Below, piece after piece: positions 62,201 through 64,000 of a stretch of DNA of 64,000 nucleotides (position 1 is its first letter; each line of letters starts with the position of its first letter). The DNA is from Ascochyta rabiei. Lineage: Eukaryota > Ascomycota > Dothideomycetes > Pleosporales > Didymellaceae. The stretch is from the NCBI RefSeq assembly GCF_004011695.2, contig NC_082426.1, positions 248,001 through 312,000 of the forward strand, read 5' to 3'. The notes under the pieces were generated by a model. That model had not been told where the DNA came from and searched no databases. It saw nothing but the letters and a program-made list of their open reading frames with translations. The translations under genes and the position numbers were made by a program.

Positions 62201-64000
62201 GAGTTGGAAGGAGCTTGCAGTTTGTCTCTCGTGAGACACCATTCTTCGGACTCCATGACCACGTGTCTTCGATCACAGCAGCCAACTTCCTTCAGGGTGC
62301 GGAGAACGCTCTGTCCCAAAGTAATAACACGATTGACCCTCGCTGGCACGCTCTCTATACACTGGCAATTGTCAAGAGTACTGACCCTATTTACTTGTCT
62401 GGCCCGGCAGCACGAAACTTGTTGCACGGCATCTTTACCTCCTTTTTTACAGAATATAAGACGAAACTTCTTCAAGACCAGGAGAAGGAAGCACAAGACA
62501 AGAGCTTGTACTCTTACCGCGGCATGGAAGAAGAAGAGAACGAAGAGGAGGACCGGACGCTGTTTCCCGACTACGAAGCCGAGCAGGAAGAAGGTCAGGC
62601 CGCGGCGCCTCCCACGCAATCCACAGCGCAAGTCACTACACGTGACCATGCGATACGTCTCGCCAACATGCACTTTGAGTTGTTCCTTAAGGGTCGCGAG
62701 ACATCCGACTCTGTGAAAACTTTGCTCGAATGGTGCGCATCAGAGATCAATCGTGTCTCCGAAGGCAAGAGCCATGGCACCACACACGAGAACGCTTTAC
62801 CTGCGTTGTACCTTGCTCTTGAGAAGAAGGTAGACGCACTCAATGGCTCTGGCACTGGGCCGAGCTACAACTTCTACTTTGATGCAAACCTGCCAGAGGC
62901 TAAGCGTCTGATCACATTCGTTCACCGCATTCAGGTGCGTTATCGACAAATTCGGGATGTCTGGCCAGAGCATATGACACTCGCAGATGTTCTGCGTACC
63001 TGCGATGAAGCGCTGGCATTCCGCCACGTCGATCCCGTTGCCAAGTTCATCACCAAGGCAGAGAAACTGCACGCCTACATGTATGAGTGGCAGAGAGTCG
63101 CTAGCAAGCAGTACAGTACCGCTGATCTGTTCGATGATCTGACGAAGCTGCTCGTCAGTTGGAGACAGCTTGAACTTACTACCTGGGCTAGACTGTTCGA
63201 CTTGGAAGTCGAAAAGTGCCGTGACAGCGCCAAGAGCTGGTTCTTTGTTGCTTATGAGACTGTCATTGCAGCATCAGAGAGTGTCGAGGACGATCGGGCT
63301 ATGAAAGCGCACGCCAAGGCACTGCTGAAGACTCTCGAAAGCTTTTTCGAGACCACGACGCTAGGCCAGTTTGAACAGCGCATTAAGCTACTTCAGCAGC
63401 TTCGTCAACATGCCGCGATGCGCATGCAGGACGTCGGCCACTTCGAGATTCTTCATTCTGCGCTTGAGAATTTCATCGCATATTTCTCACGCCTTGAGAA
63501 GCCGGTCCACGAAGCACTTACTAAGGGACGACAGACCCTGGAGAAGGAAGTCAACAATGTTATCAAGCTTGCAAGCTGGAAAGATACGAACATCGAAGCC
63601 CTGAAGCAAAGTGCGAAGACAAGTCATCGTAAGCTCAGCAAGCTTGTAAGGAAGTTCAGAGCGGTGCTCAACAAGCCTGCGTCTAGCGTGATGAGCGCTG
63701 GATTCGCAGATGACGGTTCGCTACAGAGAGATGCCGCTTTGACACTTGTCAGCGCAGCAGTCAACCCCGAAGCACTACAACGCTGCGACAATAGTGTACC
63801 GGATTGGAGTGAGCGTCCAACGCGATTCAAGAACTTGGGCGTTACTGTCAACATGATGCGTAACTTGTCCCTCCCAAGCGAAGACAGCATTGACGGAGCG
63901 GCATATATCGAAGAGCTCATCACTAGCATCACGATGTCAATCGTGGAACTGCAGAAAGCTACCCCCTCCACTCTCACTGAAGACAACAAGGCAAAAGTCC
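53218..64000 (+). CDS. MDN1: Midasin, giant AAA+ ATPase of ribosome assembly (3' end outside window)
   Basis: One open frame of at least 3,594 codons without an intron. Six Walker A motifs mark the AAA ring: GLAGSGKT (about residue 298), GETGTGKT (628), GPTSSGKT (1066), GETGCGKT (1365), GNPGVGKT (1749) and GPPGSGKS (2056). Walker B motifs are WVLLDEINLAS, WIVLDELNLAP, YFLLDEISLAD and WVLLDEMNLAS for modules 2-5; module 1 has WIFIEDLDRAP and module 6 the altered WLVLDNANLCS. The helical linker follows from about residue 2300; the Asp/Glu-rich region and MIDAS domain are beyond the edge (full proteins have about 4,900 residues). Midasin removes assembly factors such as Rsa4 and Ytm1 from pre-60S particles in the nucleus. 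I chose the ATG at 53218 (MKASELWEDAPN); the frame is open further upstream to an ATG near 53050, which would crowd the divergent MRPL12 promoter. Confidence 0.96.
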   Translation, partial: MKASELWEDAPNLYYSTFTAITDGNSANLALRMANINALATEALKPGSADELFVQYEGLYTEVCAKWIQTAVQTEEKIAAFGRILPLAPHLAEHVERFLAHVAQSPLFGSQNPNTTTNGSTGSSNHVEVLLAAFRLLSYDCRAYAQFVRPVAVQQLFQHSNRVVRYLAVRLFCLYVHAADHAAQEMVKRHIGEGELEGPWESQQIDYRFLSLWEEKRWKSVKKDLLQKKMEGIPLPSSLYAALSPYTVNINGILLPRLDGAASQEQPSQLISTPTTEANLSKIANGLLESSPLLLTGLAGSGKTLLTRHFAWQLNKLDKMVTLHLNEQSDAKLLVGMYATGSKPGTFAWKSGVLTTAVREGRWIFIEDLDRAPNEVISTLLPLIERGELLIPSRGETVYAARGFRIIATMRSTLNPRGQEIFPRQNMIGHRFWNSITVQMPQLEEFQQVISTKYPALRKHLAGIMRVYTRLLELYSDAKFSSENGTSLRAMTPRDLLKWCDRIAVLLAQSTSFSTAQADDIYMEAFDCFAGSLRSDLARSRVMACVAEELHIDPQRRDHLLRDRSVRLSVPSKTTAAGTIQVGRARLSKHKSSKRTISSRPFSTNDYTLRLLEKVAVAVDRQEPLLLVGETGTGKTTTIQYLAEQLGRKLVAFNLSQQSESGDLLGGFKPVNVRSLVIPLKDEFDDIFDTTFSRKKNLRFIEMLGKRVAKGEWKRVCTLWREALKMVDAARKAHESQPSSPDLDGDQPRKKRKMDSLPANFPGARWEKFASDLHDLEAQLASGSEAFAFSFLEGNIVKAVRNGDWVLLDEINLASSDTLEALTDLLGGGPDGNPSILLTETGNVERVVAHPNFRVFAAMNPATDVGKKDLPPGIRSRFTELYVESPDSDEKSLRNIVEKYLGGDGTDPAIVRTARDVTSLYIEIQQLAKANMLVDGADQKAHFSLRTLTRTLTYAREIAPLCSLRRALYEGFHMSFLTFLGKASEDLVAPLITKHMFPQKASLKAELNKPLQQPNDGRAYVRQGHYLLRQGPQPVQEQTHYIITNFVQRNMNNLIRAASTRRYPVLIQGPTSSGKTSMIEYLAKRSGNTFVRINNHEHTDLQEYLGSYVSGADGKLTFQEGILVRALREGHWIVLDELNLAPTDVLEALNRLLDDNRELLIPETQEVVRPHDDFMLFATQNPAGLYGGRKVLSRAFRNRFLELHFDDIPVEELTEILHRRTMIPETWCKRIVKVYQELSTLRQENRIFEQKSFATLRDLFRWAQRKADTIQDLANNGYMLLAERVRKEEERVAVKKIMESVMSKSGPKVTIDDEQMFSQNNVQQIIDSAPDKSKKIDPGVVWTRAMRRLFVLVHHALQNNEPVLLIGETGCGKTTVCQMLADAFGKELHILNAHQNTETGDLIGAQRPIRNRAAIEESLRRDVLDAFEGVATEVNPHTLDQEGLLHLYDQLDKEPTVVVREDLRVSIKINRIRAAALFEWADGSLVNAMRTGQYFLLDEISLADDSVLERLNSVLEPSRTLLLAEKGPVDSLVVGSEGFQFLATMNPGGDYGKKELSPALRNRFTEIWVPALSDLEDILQIVRSKLSPSIVQYAEAIVLFSQWFNDKYNTSVASSISIRDTLAWVTFINSTTHNDPVFGIVHGAAMVFIDTLGANPAGLLAISAASIDDERIACLQQLSKLLEQDISPLYFGRIDIVSTAQSFQLGTFSIPKISSAAAEANNFALEAPTTRANAMRVVRALQLAKPILLEGNPGVGKTTLVTALAKAIGKPLTRLNLSEQTDLMDLFGSDVPVEGGAAGTFAWRDAPFLKAMKNGDWVLLDEMNLASQSVLEGLNAVLDHRGEVYISELDQTFHKHNDFRVFAAQNPHHQGGGRKGLPASFVNRFTVVYADVFRPEDLRLICKKVYPCIEDEEVNKLINFVAQLDEQVVTHRAFGNLGAPWEFNLRDTLRWLQLLASSEYPGSARDFLDAIFVQRFRAESDRTRLLKLFESLCGVHETRMSLYHNISTKAIQVGLGLLPRDTAVARPETTSTFKTPQLGAMEALLISIKQNWPVILVGPPGSGKSAMIGQLASFVGAELVTFSMNADVDAMDLVGGYEQIDPSRQVHQCLEQLEGLVRRKIAVSEQAPQYLIRLLEQLHVSGAQFSNSFSSILQEVAQQDTEAAALVHDLRALLQSSSQQIDGARFQWVDGILIRALEQGKWLVLDNANLCSSAVLDRLNSLLEPNGYLSINEHSTADGEARIVRPHPGFRIFMTMDPRFGELSRAMRNRAVEICLLDSATPSQLDCSGVLEYPLEAAMYRYRQFQTREDLDQTLESRFENLSFGDNNLMDSFVKQARQGLVTQGASKQTNSDPPSATKQLIATNQVPYTLQENFSRLTQFISKTWAVQMHPQFSSDGMVELLPYHPLNNELSLNRSSSFKASSLWYSQLYELTLDLFDMQQAIHTLPSAKFERRKERQKLPTFLYAYWQALVKLVEDVWTANNEGQEFDLSFLKPLRTMFWAFFALAKSSTFDRATFQTYLKMLSSSTLTASDESHTLVQTLATVLSKQVATFGAEVQLTTGLNMEPLWLHLKPNTPKSIAELEAILKLEALADRLDAVMWKSNLKADEMIQIRERFASSLQLVRREDVNPNELVTILDNAVRELEEGIGEDDATITPYFEEEFEGLCQFLDVAGSTNVYALPSSALVSARAKVALFARRPTKTATIDVGKADRSTDNFAKVYRHVGLVKERADPMALQSRFHIAMLSKLRGADEVQLTQLAQFETELQVLSQQIALDAEKITKDQEKALETLYLNLWHPINNSIPGVLNASIKAPFKANGEEWIQLALVGLRSYVPNYPHDPALRPMIERKIFNEEKMNLLSALRALKQFQIDFTGQDTSLRIRQVEAAIEGMGEEPPVPAIARPEVSQLDELQGEFTNLLSIIQPLLNKTMSGKEAALDITLHQNVVRVIQRLTEGYRAYDDITDTVVGFLACLYIGLLLAKKEHESQEQSRVGRSLQFVSRETPFFGLHDHVSSITAANFLQGAENALSQSNNTIDPRWHALYTLAIVKSTDPIYLSGPAARNLLHGIFTSFFTEYKTKLLQDQEKEAQDKSLYSYRGMEEEENEEEDRTLFPDYEAEQEEGQAAAPPTQSTAQVTTRDHAIRLANMHFELFLKGRETSDSVKTLLEWCASEINRVSEGKSHGTTHENALPALYLALEKKVDALNGSGTGPSYNFYFDANLPEAKRLITFVHRIQVRYRQIRDVWPEHMTLADVLRTCDEALAFRHVDPVAKFITKAEKLHAYMYEWQRVASKQYSTADLFDDLTKLLVSWRQLELTTWARLFDLEVEKCRDSAKSWFFVAYETVIAASESVEDDRAMKAHAKALLKTLESFFETTTLGQFEQRIKLLQQLRQHAAMRMQDVGHFEILHSALENFIAYFSRLEKPVHEALTKGRQTLEKEVNNVIKLASWKDTNIEALKQSAKTSHRKLSKLVRKFRAVLNKPASSVMSAGFADDGSLQRDAALTLVSAAVNPEALQRCDNSVPDWSERPTRFKNLGVTVNMMRNLSLPSEDSIDGAAYIEELITSITMSIVELQKATPSTLTEDNKAKV

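Noticed and set aside
1..64000. CRISPR array, bacterial operon, ribosome binding sites or plasmid origin
   Set aside because: The DNA is fungal nuclear DNA: spliced genes, RIP and RNA polymerase III features. The tandem repeats found are short microsatellite-like tracts without spacers.
1..64000. tRNA genes
   Set aside because: I looked through the intergenic stretches for the GGTTCGA-type B box and a matching acceptor stem on both strands and found none that folds. A covariance-model scan (tRNAscan-SE) would be decisive.

Overview
The window is nuclear DNA of a filamentous ascomycete, most likely a dothideomycete such as a member of the Pleosporales. The evidence is: many short introns (about 45-60 bp) with GT-AG ends and CTGAC/CTGAT-type branch sites; a Fot1/pogo-type transposon degraded in the way left by repeat-induced point mutation (RIP); a dispersed 5S rRNA gene; fungal-type genes (Zn2Cys6 factor, MET2, CTK3, fungal acetate kinase); and no operons. 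The lineage is inferred from these traits, not from a database match.

Layout. 1-2250 is RIP-degraded repeat DNA holding one complete but dead Fot1-like element (251-2114). 2.5-16.5 kb is an accessory zone in which intact genes (Zn2Cys6 regulator, GH31 glycosidase, FAD monooxygenase) lie among broken ones: a PIN-like carrier, a Dal5-type MFS permease, an FAD/BBE oxidase, a SAT4/rhodopsin-fold membrane protein and the tail of a monocarboxylate-type MFS carrier. 17-32 kb is mixed: a Rossmann-fold reductase, a tiny cysteine-rich metallothionein-like gene, a large Cid1-type nucleotidyltransferase, an isochorismatase-fold hydrolase with a duplicated 3' end, acetate kinase, an SDR that has lost its cofactor-binding half, an Mpv17 protein, a DUF829 protein and an IFI6/27-like protein. 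33-45 kb is a housekeeping block: Ni/Co transporter, mitochondrial ketoacyl synthase, MET2, a RING/RS-rich protein, an alpha/beta hydrolase and a small spliced gene. 45.9-49.2 kb holds two more gene remnants around a 5S rRNA gene. 49.4 kb to the edge is housekeeping: proline biosynthesis, CTK3, mitochondrial L7/L12 and the first about 3,594 codons of midasin, which runs off the window.

How the genes work together. No pathway cluster is evident. The clearest theme is decay of accessory genes (transporters, redox enzymes, membrane sensors) beside a RIP-affected repeat island, while nearby housekeeping genes stay intact. The 10.8 kb midasin frame and all housekeeping splice phases read cleanly, so the lesions are probably real and not sequencing error. 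Exon junctions below were read by eye from splice consensus, reading-frame phase and expected protein continuity; none was checked against transcripts.
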